The notes beneath the pieces are model-generated. The model was given only the letters and a program-made list of their open reading frames with translations, made no database searches and was not told the origin of the DNA. The position numbers were made by a program, and so were the translations under genes. A stretch of 64,000 nt of DNA from IMG/VR virus record IMGVR_UViG_3300037827_000415, positions 1 through 64,000 of that record; one strand, written 5' to 3'. Positions 47,457 to 56,046 of this stretch are shown piece by piece (position 1 is the stretch's first letter; every line of letters begins with the position of its first letter). Source of the DNA: a virus.

Positions 47457-48857
47457 TTACGCGGCGATCGTTTCGACCGGACGCCAGATGCGTGGGCGAG
47501 CCAGAATCGGCTTGTCCTTCTCGTCGCGGAACCGCACGCAAGCCGTGGCATAGCCGCTGAACGTGGCCGCCGTCGACTTCCACCAGTTCGGGAATTCGGC
47601 GTCGCTCTGCACGCTCATCTGCTTCGTTGGATCATCGGCCCGCGCCGCGACGTTCGATTCTTCGTCGTTCGCACCGGGGAGGCCACTGGGAATCAGGCGA
47701 TCCACGTCAACTTCAGCCTGCACGTCGTACTCGGTGCTGCCGAAGTTGAGCTCCGCGAGGCAGTCCCAAATCTGCTCTTTCACCTCTTGCACGAGAGCCC
47801 GCAATGCGAGTTGCTGCGACGTGAAGAACGCCATCGCGGGAACCGAACGGCCGGCGAACCCGCCCACGCTGGAGACGGCGGTGAGAATGTCGTCAGGGAT
47901 TTCCAAGCCGTGCAGGATGTCTGATCGCAGTTCGCGAATGTAATCGTGCAAGCCCGTCGCGTCGCCGTTGATGGCGGGCTGTTCGATCTTCCAGATGGAC
48001 TCGCCCGGCTTCGCTGGATTGTTCACGAACGGGACCGTGCCGACCCCGCCCGTGCGGATCATTTCGGCCAGTTGGCGGGCCAAGTCACGATAGGGGATTT
48101 TCGTGCCGGGGCTGCCATCGGACCCCATGTTCGTGACGTACTCGCCCGGCGGATGCTGCACCCAAAATCCGCTGTAGGCATTCTTGTAGAACCACATGCG
48201 GCGGATCGCGAGTGCCCCGCTGAACTGGTCCCACTTGTCGATCCACGGACTGTAAGCTCCCAGCAATTCACTCCGGCCGTTCCAAGATCCGAACCGCCGA
48301 CCGTGGACGTACAGAAACGACTTCGGCGGGAACAGCGTGACCTTCCCCTTGTTGCGGTATCGGTCCATCGATTCTGGGCCGTTGCCGTACCAGTTGTTAT
48401 CGTCCGCGAGCACGGATGCGGCCGAAATCTGAATGCCGGCGAACTGGCCGCCCCGCGTGAGAATCGAAATGTCGGACGGATAAACGTCGCGGAAGTGGCC
48501 CAAGTGAACCTTGCGATCGTCGCCAAGTTTGTAGATCACCTCCCCACCAGCCCGGCTGTACCAGAGTGCCTCCAGCAGACGGGGAACGACGTAATACCAC
48601 GTGCGTTCGATTTCCCCAGTCATGAATTCGACAATCTCTGGCCGACCGGAGAGTTTGAACTTCACGGTCAGCAGCGGGGCGTTTTTGATCGCCATTCCAA
48701 GGCGAATGTCGGGATCGTACTTCATCGACTCGACACGCCTCACCGTAAAGATCGGCAGGCCGAGATCGATCATGCCGGGGATTTGCAATCCGTAGCCGGA
48801 CGGGCGATACATGCCCGTCTGCACCTGGAACATCTGGCGGATTGCACCCTGCGACAT
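47457..48857 (-). CDS. Phage portal protein
   Basis: 466 residues from ATG 48857; the TTG at 48866 is less likely. The portal ring joins head and tail and is the docking site for terminase. The sequence has the DUF935-like portal pattern: VRRVESMKYDPDIRLGMA, then SGRPEIVEFM, LLEALWYSRAGGEVIY and the ring core with PPGEYVTNMGS, GTVPFVNNPAKPGESIWK, and AIRRMWFYKNAYSGFW. It is separated from the head genes by about 8 kb of tail genes, an unusual order. Confidence 0.75.
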   Translation of the reverse strand: MSQGAIRQMFQVQTGMYRPSGYGLQIPGMIDLGLPIFTVRRVESMKYDPDIRLGMAIKNAPLLTVKFKLSGRPEIVEFMTGEIERTWYYVVPRLLEALWYSRAGGEVIYKLGDDRKVHLGHFRDVYPSDISILTRGGQFAGIQISAASVLADDNNWYGNGPESMDRYRNKGKVTLFPPKSFLYVHGRRFGSWNGRSELLGAYSPWIDKWDQFSGALAIRRMWFYKNAYSGFWVQHPPGEYVTNMGSDGSPGTKIPYRDLARQLAEMIRTGGVGTVPFVNNPAKPGESIWKIEQPAINGDATGLHDYIRELRSDILHGLEIPDDILTAVSSVGGFAGRSVPAMAFFTSQQLALRALVQEVKEQIWDCLAELNFGSTEYDVQAEVDVDRLIPSGLPGANDEESNVAARADDPTKQMSVQSDAEFPNWWKSTAATFSGYATACVRFRDEKDKPILARPRIWRPVETIAA

Positions 48858-48868
48858 TTCGAGCAAGG

Positions 48869-49360
48869 TCAGGCCCTTTGTCTAACGGCGGTCAGGCTCC
48901 AAACGAACGCGATCACCCAGCCGAGTAGCGTCCAGCCCAAGAGGATGTTGAGGGCTGCGATGGCTGCGACCTGCTGATGCGATCGAACCGACGCGATAAT
49001 CGTGGGCAGCAAGTAAATCCCGCCGATCACGAACAGCAAAATTATTCCGCCGGGCTCAACGTGCTGGCCGTCGCTGCCGGACGCAATGATTGCAGGAACG
49101 ACAGCCATTGCAAAGATCAGCAGAATTCCCGACAGGGCCACGATTCCAATAACTGATGAAACTGCGGAAGCGGACCTTACGGCTTCGGCTTTCCTACGCG
49201 GCGATTGCATGACGGGCTCCGATTCAATTTCGCGAATCATGTCGAACATCGGCGAGCCCGCAGTCGCATCGAATTCTGCCGCCGTCTCTTTCTCGTGAAT
49301 GTCCATAATCATGGGCGGCAGACTGTACGTTTCACGGCAATTCGGACAAGAGAGTTTCAT
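48869..49360 (-). CDS. Superinfection-immunity (Imm-like) membrane protein
   Basis: 163 residues from ATG 49360 with GGAGGT upstream. N-terminal MKLSCPNCRETYSLP is a short zinc-type segment. The C-terminal half has two or three TM helices and a motif of the T4-Imm superinfection-immunity family (IGGIYLLPTIIASVRS, ALNILLGWTLLGWVIAFVWS). Such proteins block DNA injection by related phages. Own promoter (49410-49439) inside the tail region. Confidence 0.8.
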   Translation of the reverse strand: MKLSCPNCRETYSLPPMIMDIHEKETAAEFDATAGSPMFDMIREIESEPVMQSPRRKAEAVRSASAVSSVIGIVALSGILLIFAMAVVPAIIASGSDGQHVEPGGIILLFVIGGIYLLPTIIASVRSHQQVAAIAALNILLGWTLLGWVIAFVWSLTAVRQRA

Positions 49361-49409
49361 TGGATACCTCCATTGTGGCATCCGTGGCCCGGTTTATCTC
49401 CCGCCCATC

Positions 49410-49439
49410 ACTCTATCGCTTTAGTCCGTTCCGCGTCAA
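49410..49439 (-). promoter_or_regulatory. Promoter of the Imm-like gene, TTGACG-18-TAGAGT
   Basis: Minus strand CTTTTTTTGACG, 18-bp spacer, TAGAGT. The upstream ACTTTTTTTGAC also appears at 61.3 and 62.3 kb. Confidence 0.6.
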
Positions 49440-49448
49440 AAAAAGTTC

Positions 49449-49984
49449 TCAGGCTCGGCCAGCCAGCGATGCGTCGATCTTTGCAGTGACTTCATCGGCA
49501 ACCATTTGCCGATAGGCTTTATCGCCAGCGGCCTCCCCTTCGATCATCGCGATCAGGCTACAGCGGAATTCTTTGCTGGCATCGTGCTCGGCGATTCGTC
49601 GCATGGATTCGATGGCGTCGAGTCGGTCAAGTGCGGAGAGCATTCCCCAGAATCTTCCGCGGCTGACGCTTCGGGGGTCGAATCCGAAACTGCTTGCGAA
49701 GCGAGCCTCTTGGAAAAAAAACCGGAGACCCTTTCGTTGAGGTCCAGCACGGCGGCGTAGAACGCCAGGGACATATTCGGGCTGGCCTCAATGCCATGAT
49801 CCTCTTTCAGCCTCACGCCGACGATTTTGATGATGTCCTGATTCGTGGGCTGCTTGCCTTCGCCGATCGCGTTGCGAAGCCTCTCGATTTCTTCAAGAGG
49901 GCTGATCTTGATTTCCTTGCCCCCGATCACGATTGTTGCCCAGCCATCGTCTTCGCCAAGGTCGATTTTGAATTTGTCTGCCAT
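49449..49984 (-). CDS. Frameshift product: tail assembly chaperone-like fusion
   Basis: The 0-frame gene (49553-49984) slips at T_TTT_TTT (49715-49721) into the -1 frame, which is open without a stop from there to 49449. The fusion adds 88-90 residues including WGMLSALDRLDAIESMRR, a segment in the style of lambda GT-type tail assembly chaperones. Phages use such fusions to guide the tape measure protein. Here it lies after, not before, the tape measure-like gene, so the role is inferred from design. Confidence 0.65.
49553..49984 (-). CDS. Unshifted product of the chaperone-like gene
   Basis: 143 residues. N-terminal domain (KIDLGEDDGWATIVIGGKEI, then EIERLRNAI) and a helix-turn style middle (PTNQDIIKIVGVRLKED), ending in low-complexity Ser/Pro/Ala after the slip site (SGFFSKRLAS). 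The ending has no motif, as expected if most ribosomes stop here. Confidence 0.65.
   Translation of the reverse strand: MADKFKIDLGEDDGWATIVIGGKEIKISPLEEIERLRNAIGEGKQPTNQDIIKIVGVRLKEDHGIEASPNMSLAFYAAVLDLNERVSGFFSKRLASQAVSDSTPEASAAEDSGECSPHLTDSTPSNPCDESPSTMPAKNSAVA
49715..49721 (-). promoter_or_regulatory. T_TTT_TTT slippery sequence for -1 frameshifting
   Basis: The minus strand has eight T residues (49714-49721) placed so that zero-frame codons are GGT TTT TTT TCC. T TTT TTT is a canonical -1 slip site, and the -1 frame downstream is open through the whole next ORF. Confidence 0.7.
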
Positions 49985-50004
49985 AACTCGGAAAAGCCCC
50001 TTCT

Positions 50005-51798
50005 TTACTGGCCGTCGCTTTGGACGCCGGTCGTCGTTTTCGACAAGTTGTCCGGGAAGTTTTGCATGATCGTATCGGGGTTCGCGCCCGAAACGATGTA
50101 CTCAATGTACCAAGAGAGACCGTGAAGCGTCGCCCCGAAATACTCTCCCCACGTCTGAGCCTTCACGTCCGAATGGCCGACCTGAATGTTGGCATTTCCT
50201 CCGACGGTGATCGATGGGGTGGGTAATTCTGGCGGAGCATTCGTCCTGACAGCCGATCCTTCAAAGATGATTTTCGCCGGTTTCTGTCCGCTGACCTGAC
50301 TTGATGCCGGCGGCAGCGTCGGGTCAAGTTGTGCGGCCACCGGGGCCCTGTCCGAAGAAATCGTTACCGGGGGCTGGCCGCTCGACCCGCTTCCGATACC
50401 GCCCCCCGAATTCGGCGGTGCGGACGTCGGAAGGGGAAAGTGTGTGCTCGAATTCGGATACATCACGAGTCGCACAGAACCATCGTAATATAGATAAATT
50501 TGAGTCGTCGGATCATTTGTCGGAGCCCCCGGATCAAACTGAGCGATGTTGCCAGTCGGATAACCGCTCGCCAACGTCAACTGCGGAATCGCCGCATTGC
50601 ACTGGTTGACGATTAGGTCGTTGCTCGGATTGAATCCTTGTCCGTAAAAGCCGCGGGAATACCATGCGTTTTCGAGCATGGAATTTTGCCACGATAGCCA
50701 GTCCGTCGAGCCGACCGGAGAAAACATTCCGGCTTTCAAAAACACATCGCTCCAATTTCCGGGATCGCCGCCGAACTGCGGTTTTCCATTGTTCAGCGTT
50801 CCGGGCTGGCTCTGAAATGCGAAATCAAATGCGACTCTACGGCTATTGAAGACAGGCTCAGTCACGTTCATGGAAATAATCAGGGCCAGCCGCCCTTGAT
50901 TTCGCATGTTAGTGATTCGCTCGTTCAAAATCAGAAACACTTTTTGCAAGCCGAGTGCGATGAGTTGCGGCTTGACCACTTCGACGAAGCCGCTAATCAC
51001 AATCGTCGGAAGGATGTGCAGGCCGCCGGCTCGCGTCGTGGTCAATCGCTGATCGAATTGAATGTCCGAGCAATACGTCGGCAGAGCATTGTCGCCAGCG
51101 ATTTCCTCAAAAATGAACGTGAAGTCTTCGCGGCTCTTGTCTTCGCTCAGGAACCAATCTTGACTCTTGAGGCGGAATCCTAACGGTGGAACGGGAGCGA
51201 TCGCCTGCCGGTTCATGTCCGCGGTGAACGCGATGTTAGGCGATCCGGGGGCGGCACGATTGAGCCCGATTTGGCTGTGCCCGCGAATGACGATAACCGT
51301 CAGGCCCGCCTGATCCACGGTCCAGTCGTTCGTATACGTCAATTCGATCAGCGGCCCGACGAAGCCTTCGATTCCGTTCAATGCACACGGGACGAGGGCC
51401 ACCTCGCACGTCCACGTGACTCGCATGGCCAGATTTGCCCCGATCGGCTCAATGCTCACCAATCTGGGCTTCGGGCCGTAGATCACGTCCGCCGGGTTGT
51501 CGGCCGTGTTGATCTCGAACGGCCCATAGCCCAATCCTTCAAAGATCAGCACTCCCCCGGCTTGCGTCATGGTCGCGATAAAATCGACCATGTTGTCGTC
51601 AGTTGGGTCGCCGCCGCCAAGCCCGTCGTAATCGCTAGTCAAAACGAATCGGACCATCAATTCGATGACGTTGTAAATGACCGTGCGGCCGTCCGATGAA
51701 TAATGCGGCGTGACGCGCAGCGTGGTTCTTACACGCGGCCCGTTGATGTCGTAGCCGTTGTAACTCAGTGTTCCGAGCGATTCGAGAGTTTGTGCCAT
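50005..51798 (-). CDS. Tail protein candidate (baseplate/distal tail)
   Basis: 597 residues. Beta-rich throughout: GTLSYNGYDINGPRVRTTL, FEGLGYGPFEINTAD, RVTWTCEVALVP, then an N-terminal ~400-residue domain ending in SNDLIVNQ, a Pro/Ser linker (HFPLPTSAPPNSGGG), and a C-terminal beta domain (GGNANIQVGHSDVKAQTW). Follows the tape measure-like gene, the usual place for distal tail or baseplate hub proteins. Confidence 0.6.
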   Translation of the reverse strand: MAQTLESLGTLSYNGYDINGPRVRTTLRVTPHYSSDGRTVIYNVIELMVRFVLTSDYDGLGGGDPTDDNMVDFIATMTQAGGVLIFEGLGYGPFEINTADNPADVIYGPKPRLVSIEPIGANLAMRVTWTCEVALVPCALNGIEGFVGPLIELTYTNDWTVDQAGLTVIVIRGHSQIGLNRAAPGSPNIAFTADMNRQAIAPVPPLGFRLKSQDWFLSEDKSREDFTFIFEEIAGDNALPTYCSDIQFDQRLTTTRAGGLHILPTIVISGFVEVVKPQLIALGLQKVFLILNERITNMRNQGRLALIISMNVTEPVFNSRRVAFDFAFQSQPGTLNNGKPQFGGDPGNWSDVFLKAGMFSPVGSTDWLSWQNSMLENAWYSRGFYGQGFNPSNDLIVNQCNAAIPQLTLASGYPTGNIAQFDPGAPTNDPTTQIYLYYDGSVRLVMYPNSSTHFPLPTSAPPNSGGGIGSGSSGQPPVTISSDRAPVAAQLDPTLPPASSQVSGQKPAKIIFEGSAVRTNAPPELPTPSITVGGNANIQVGHSDVKAQTWGEYFGATLHGLSWYIEYIVSGANPDTIMQNFPDNLSKTTTGVQSDGQ

Positions 51799-51810
51799 GG
51801 CTCCGAAAGT

Positions 51811-53292
51811 CTAGGGGTCGGCCCGAAGAGCACCCGGGAAGAACTTTTTCTTTACCGGATCCCAAACCCAGCCGGGACCGCCGACGTTTCTTCCGGCGAT
51901 CGCTCCCGGTGGCGGAGGCCCTTGGAATCCACCGCCGCCTTGGCCCGCAGGTGCAGCCGCCGCGTTTGGTCGATTGCCTGCCGGAACTTGCCCGGCCATC
52001 GGAACACCGTTCAATCCCGGAAGCCTGAAATTCCAATTGGCACCGGCAAGTGCTGCCGCAAAATCCTTCGCGACTTCATCGGCCTGTGCTTTTTTTGCCG
52101 CGTCTTCCAGTGCCTTCTTGTGGGCAAGATCGCCTTTGACCCATTGCTGGAACGCATCCTTCAAATCCTCAAATCCGCCTTTGCCTTGCAGTGCTTTCGG
52201 AAGTATCTGCCAAGCTTGATTCAGAATGTTCATTCCACGGCCAATGTTGCCCGTCCAGTCGTGCATCGTCGCTTCGCTGATCAATTCTCGCGCTACGTTC
52301 AGAGCTTCGATCAGCGTCGGGCCGAACTTCGTCAGTAAGGTCGCCTTGAAGTCCTCCCACTGTTGTTCCAATTCAAACGACGCTCGCACGTATTTCGACA
52401 GAGTGTCGTCAATCCGCTGGGCACGCTGGATATCGCGAATGATTCCTTCGGCCCCTGTCGTCGCGGTGGCCCCGAGCGTTTGTGGAGCGAAGTTTCCATA
52501 TCGCTTGACCATTTCATCGAGCGATCGCGTCGCGGCCTGAACCGCGTGCATAAACTCCCCGAGCACGCGAGTCCCGAAGTACAGAGCCCCGAGAAACATC
52601 GTCACGTTCTGGAGATTCATGCCGCCGACCGCGGGGGCTGGCGGAATGTTGCCCGGTCCTGGAGTGGGCGGCAATTGCGGCGGAAGTCCTCCGGGCGGTG
52701 CCGGTGGAAGCATCATGCCGCCGCCAGCGGCTGCCATGCCCCGTCGCGGAAGGTTCGCCGGTGGCTGTCCCGGTCCCGGCAGTCGCGGCGGTTGCCAGTC
52801 GGGCGGCCGGGGCGGTCCGAGTGCTCCGCCCGGCTGCGTCGCGTCGACCGTGTACTGATCCCGTGGCAGCGTGATGATGCCCCGACGCGACGCTTCGGCC
52901 ACGGGAGCGGGCAAGCGTGCGGCCCGCGTGGGCTCCGGCAGTTTGGGAGCCGGTTGCGAAGTTGGTGGCTGCGGGGGGTTCAACCGCCCCTTGACGACGC
53001 TCTCCAGCAACGCGCGATATTGGTCGGCCCCCGGCAACGCCGACTTGGCCGCACCGAGCACCTTGAGCGTCTCGACCGCCTCTTTGGACGTCTTATCGTT
53101 GCGGCCGATCGCTTCGCGGAGAGCGGCCAGATTGGCGGCAACGATCGCGTCCAGGCCCGCACGCTCGGGGACAGACGGCCCAGATTGAGCGGACGGCTTG
53201 CTCGGATCAACGCCCGACTGCGGAGCTGGGGCCTGCTTGCCGGCCGAGTCCTCGCCGGTGATGACGATGCGTAGTTCTGGATTGTCGGGCAT
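51811..53292 (-). CDS. Tape measure-like protein
   Basis: 493 residues. Acidic/Ala-rich start, then a Pro/Gly/Leu-rich linker region (about 140-230), and a helical block with hydrophobic segments (TMFLGALYFGTRVLGEFMHA, AEGIIRDIQRAQRIDDTLS, FKATLLTKFGPTLIEALNVA). Ends in Gly/Pro-rich low complexity. Located right after the major tail candidate. It is shorter than usual tape measure proteins (700+), so tail length would be short or the gene a variant. Confidence 0.55.
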   Translation of the reverse strand: MPDNPELRIVITGEDSAGKQAPAPQSGVDPSKPSAQSGPSVPERAGLDAIVAANLAALREAIGRNDKTSKEAVETLKVLGAAKSALPGADQYRALLESVVKGRLNPPQPPTSQPAPKLPEPTRAARLPAPVAEASRRGIITLPRDQYTVDATQPGGALGPPRPPDWQPPRLPGPGQPPANLPRRGMAAAGGGMMLPPAPPGGLPPQLPPTPGPGNIPPAPAVGGMNLQNVTMFLGALYFGTRVLGEFMHAVQAATRSLDEMVKRYGNFAPQTLGATATTGAEGIIRDIQRAQRIDDTLSKYVRASFELEQQWEDFKATLLTKFGPTLIEALNVARELISEATMHDWTGNIGRGMNILNQAWQILPKALQGKGGFEDLKDAFQQWVKGDLAHKKALEDAAKKAQADEVAKDFAAALAGANWNFRLPGLNGVPMAGQVPAGNRPNAAAAPAGQGGGGFQGPPPPGAIAGRNVGGPGWVWDPVKKKFFPGALRADP

Positions 53293-53303
53293 CGTCGCTC
53301 ATT

Positions 53304-53783
53304 TTACGTCGTCGAGAACCAACGCACACCGCCAGACGAGTACGGATAGAACCGCATCGTCAATGGCGGCATTCTCGCACCGGAGCGGAAGGCGAGTTCG
53401 CCGTTGAAATTCTCGTCAATGATGGCCTGACTTCCGGTGAGCGTGTTCGGGGCTCCGACGGCGGTCGTGCCGGTGACGACCGTGAGGACCATCGAAGCGG
53501 AGAGGCCGCTGCCCACGTCGAGTGTTCCGGCTTGTCCGGCGACGCCAAAGGCACCATAGGGCCAGAACGGGGCGAGAGCGTACTGATACTCGATGCCCAT
53601 CCAAATCAGGAACACATCCGCACCGCGGAACACGGCGTCGATGACGGATTCGCCGTACAGGTCGGAGCGGACGACTTCTTTTGAGACGCTGTAGCGGAGG
53701 CGAAAGCCGTCCGAACTTTGTCCCACCGAAGTCGAGTTCCACGCGCCCTGATAGGGGCCGGCCGTGATTGACGCGAGGGCCAT
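53304..53783 (-). CDS. Major tail protein candidate
   Basis: 159 residues, beta-rich: SITAGPYQGAWNSTSVG, LRYSVSKEVVRSDLYGES, VFLIWMGIEYQYALAPFW, ends MRFYPYSSGGVRWFS. The two-sheet pattern and the position between connectors and tape measure-like gene fit a tail tube protein. Confidence 0.6.
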   Translation of the reverse strand: MALASITAGPYQGAWNSTSVGQSSDGFRLRYSVSKEVVRSDLYGESVIDAVFRGADVFLIWMGIEYQYALAPFWPYGAFGVAGQAGTLDVGSGLSASMVLTVVTGTTAVGAPNTLTGSQAIIDENFNGELAFRSGARMPPLTMRFYPYSSGGVRWFSTT

Positions 53784-53785
53784 GC

Positions 53786-54238
53786 TTACGTTCCTTTAGC
53801 TACGGTTGCCGCGGCCTGAGTCGATGCGAGCGGCCCGGGATCTGACGGCGGCGGAGCAGGTGGAGGCGGAGGAGTGACCGGGACCACAATGACAGCCGGA
53901 GTCGCGACCACCGGCGTTACCGCCTTGGTCTCCGCGGCGAGTTCCGCTTGCTGCTCGGCAGTCATGGGCAGCCCAGTCCATGCCGGATCGGTCAACTCAA
54001 CTTCCCGCTCCGTGAGCAACGCGGCCATTGCCTGCTTCCACTGGTCCGTCGCCTTGCACTTGGCACAAGTGACCGAATCGGCCTCGCCCGTGGCGTGTTT
54101 TGGCATCGTTGCCTTGTTGCCTTGGCACGCGGGCCGGCAAAATCCCTTGTCGACCGTCCGCGTTTGCGTGTTCGGCCGCATGAACGGAATCTGAGCCGCG
54201 GGATCATCCACCATGAAATGAATCTGTGCTTTCGCCAT
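53786..54238 (-). CDS. Phage protein with zinc-type Cys pairs and Pro-rich tail
   Basis: 150 residues. FCRPACQGN, CAKCKATDQW form two Cys pairs (zinc ribbon), preceded by AKAQIHFMVDD. C-terminal ~50 residues are Val/Pro/Ala-rich and likely flexible. ATG overlaps with the stop of 54238-54786 by one base. Confidence 0.55.
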   Translation of the reverse strand: MAKAQIHFMVDDPAAQIPFMRPNTQTRTVDKGFCRPACQGNKATMPKHATGEADSVTCAKCKATDQWKQAMAALLTEREVELTDPAWTGLPMTAEQQAELAAETKAVTPVVATPAVIVVPVTPPPPPAPPPSDPGPLASTQAAATVAKGT

Positions 54239-54786
54239 CAGTCCGCCTCGACAGTCTGTTGTGCCCGCTGGGCCTCGATGAATTGTAATTGCTGGCTCAC
54301 GCCCAACAGCCCCTTAGCTTCACTATTGCCCCACCACGTTCCCGCTCTCGGCTCGGGGTTCGTCGCCCGTGCGAAATGCAGCGGCCGGTAAAACTTCCAA
54401 ATGCCGCCCGTGCTCGCCGTGTTGCCGGGGATCATCGCGTTGGCCGCGGTCATAATCTCGTAGTTGCCGTGGACCACGTCGATCACGTGGCGAGCGTAGA
54501 AATCGAGTCGCCCATCCTGATCGGTGAGGATTTCCGTGCCCCACGCACTGATCGGGATGTCGCCCGCTTTGACGCTGATCGTGATGTAGATCGAGAACCA
54601 TTCGTCGATCCAATCCAGGTCGCCGGCCCGATTGTCCCAACTGCCTTCGTGAATCGAGACGAAGACGTGCGACGGTGCCCCGATGATTGGGCGGTCGGAA
54701 TAAGTCATCGCACATTCTTGGGCGTTCCAGTTGAACTTCTCGCGAAGCGTCTCTTGCATTGAGCGTCTGTAGGCGTAGCTGGACAT
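54238..54786 (-). CDS. Head-tail connector/tail completion candidate
   Basis: 182 residues. N-terminal helix (SYAYRRSMQETLREKFNW), then a beta barrel-like part (HVFVSIHEGSWDNRAGDL, EWFSIYITISVKAGDIP, GWDGRLDFYARHVIDVV type strands). Position between the gp10-like gene and major tail fits a tail terminator or completion protein, by inference. Confidence 0.55.
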   Translation of the reverse strand: MSSYAYRRSMQETLREKFNWNAQECAMTYSDRPIIGAPSHVFVSIHEGSWDNRAGDLDWIDEWFSIYITISVKAGDIPISAWGTEILTDQDGRLDFYARHVIDVVHGNYEIMTAANAMIPGNTASTGGIWKFYRPLHFARATNPEPRAGTWWGNSEAKGLLGVSQQLQFIEAQRAQQTVEAD

Positions 54787-55266
54787 TCATCTTTTCACTT
54801 GCGGAGCCAGCAGCATCACGATCGAAGCGATCGCGACTGCTGCGGCGAAAATCGTGGAAATGATCCACATGTTGAACGTGCCCGACTTCTCCGAATGCTG
54901 GATCACTCCCGCCTGCTGCGATCGCCAAGATTCTAATTCTCTCAGTCGCTCTCCGTTGGACTCAAAATGCGTGTTGGTCAGGCCGGTGAACGTCTCCGTA
55001 ATCGTCTCCAGCTTTTCTCCGACAGCGTGAAATCGCTGCTCCGATTCCGATCGCGGCATAAATGTCATGGCTTGCTGGTTCAATTGTTCGCGGATTTCGT
55101 TCATCGACGCCAGCCGACCCATTAATGATGTTTCGGCCTTATGGGTGCTCGTCTCTTGGGCGTCAAATCTCTGCTTGTATTGCTGGTCCTTCTCCGCGAT
55201 CACGCGGTCGAAATGCTCTTTGAGAATGTCTACCGTCCATGCTGATTTGTGTTTTTTTCTCCCCAT
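54787..55266 (-). CDS. Coiled-coil protein with C-terminal TM helix
   Basis: 159 residues from ATG 55266. Basic start, long coiled coil (FDRVIAEKDQQYKQRFDAQ), then TM helix (MWIISTIFAAAVAIASIVMLL). Plan is that of XhlA-like proteins, as at 23666-24076. In the head-tail region it may be a virion or lysis-accessory component. Confidence 0.55.
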   Translation of the reverse strand: MGRKKHKSAWTVDILKEHFDRVIAEKDQQYKQRFDAQETSTHKAETSLMGRLASMNEIREQLNQQAMTFMPRSESEQRFHAVGEKLETITETFTGLTNTHFESNGERLRELESWRSQQAGVIQHSEKSGTFNMWIISTIFAAAVAIASIVMLLAPQVKR

Positions 55267-55283
55267 TGCCGTGATCCGAGCAT

Positions 55284-55817
55284 TTATGCTGCCAACAATC
55301 TGCGAACAATTTCGTCGTGAATCCCCGGCAGAATCGCGGCCTGAGCGGCCCGCACGTACGAGTCGGGAATCGTCCCGTCCGCCGGCCACGCGGGACGTGC
55401 CGGAAGTTTCACACTGCCGTCTTCGTTCTTCGTTCCATTGAACACGTAGCCCGCGTATTGCGTCGGGTCGCGTTTGAGGTTGCCTTTGTTCGTGGCTCGT
55501 ACGCGGAGCTCGGCCATCGCAGACCGGACCACGTCGCCGGCCAAGGATTCGATCAGTGATCCAGTCTCAATCAGAGTGAGCCCCCCGCGTTCTTGGGCCG
55601 CCTTGCTCTTCTTCCAGCTAATGTCCGCGTCGTCGATGCCGCCATACGCCTTGACGACGTACTCCCGCTGAATCTGTTTGGCGACGTCGGCCGCGGCCTG
55701 TTCGAGCACGCGGACGCCGAAGCTGGTCGAAGCGTGGACCACTTCGGACACGACTTGCTCCACAATGCGGCGGACGTTTTCCGCGCTGCAGCGGACGTTG
55801 AGGACGCGGGCCGTCAT
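55284..55817 (-). CDS. HK97 gp10-like head-tail joining protein
   Basis: 177 residues. Starts with a helical block (VEQVVSEVVHASTSFGVRV), mid-part ISWKKSKAAQERGGLTLIE, LIESLAGDVVRSAMAELRV and VFNGTKNEDGSV, ending in ARPAWPADG-type residues (KLPARPAWP). These features (SxxLxxSI, KRDPTQYAGYV, RPF-like end) match the HK97-gp10/neck family. Confidence 0.65.
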   Translation of the reverse strand: MTARVLNVRCSAENVRRIVEQVVSEVVHASTSFGVRVLEQAAADVAKQIQREYVVKAYGGIDDADISWKKSKAAQERGGLTLIETGSLIESLAGDVVRSAMAELRVRATNKGNLKRDPTQYAGYVFNGTKNEDGSVKLPARPAWPADGTIPDSYVRAAQAAILPGIHDEIVRRLLAA

Positions 55818-56045
55818 TCAATGATTCCCGAACAACATCGAAACCGATCGCTGCATCGAATGCTGAGACTTGGCCGCGGCTTGCGTCGCTTTCTTCATTG
55901 CCGCTTCGTGGCCCTTGGCGTTGCCGGACGCGAGATGCCCGATGGCTGCGGCATGGTGGGCTCGGGCCATCGCCGCGTGCTGACGGGAGTCGGCCGCGTG
56001 CTTGATCGCTTTGACGCCTTGCTTGGCTAGTTGATGGAAGGACAT
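55818..56045 (-). CDS. Small helical Ala/His-rich protein
   Basis: 75 residues, repeated Ala/His/Lys helix (HAADSRQHAAMARAHHAAA). Amphipathic, likely a coiled coil or minor head protein. Abuts the gp10-like gene. Confidence 0.55.
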   Translation of the reverse strand: MSFHQLAKQGVKAIKHAADSRQHAAMARAHHAAAIGHLASGNAKGHEAAMKKATQAAAKSQHSMQRSVSMLFGNH

Positions 56046-56046
56046 T

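Noticed and set aside
49714-49721. T8 run as a sequencing error that artificially splits one gene
   Set aside because: Cannot be excluded, but the run is in the exact register of a canonical -1 slip heptamer, and lambda-like phages use this arrangement; kept as frameshift.
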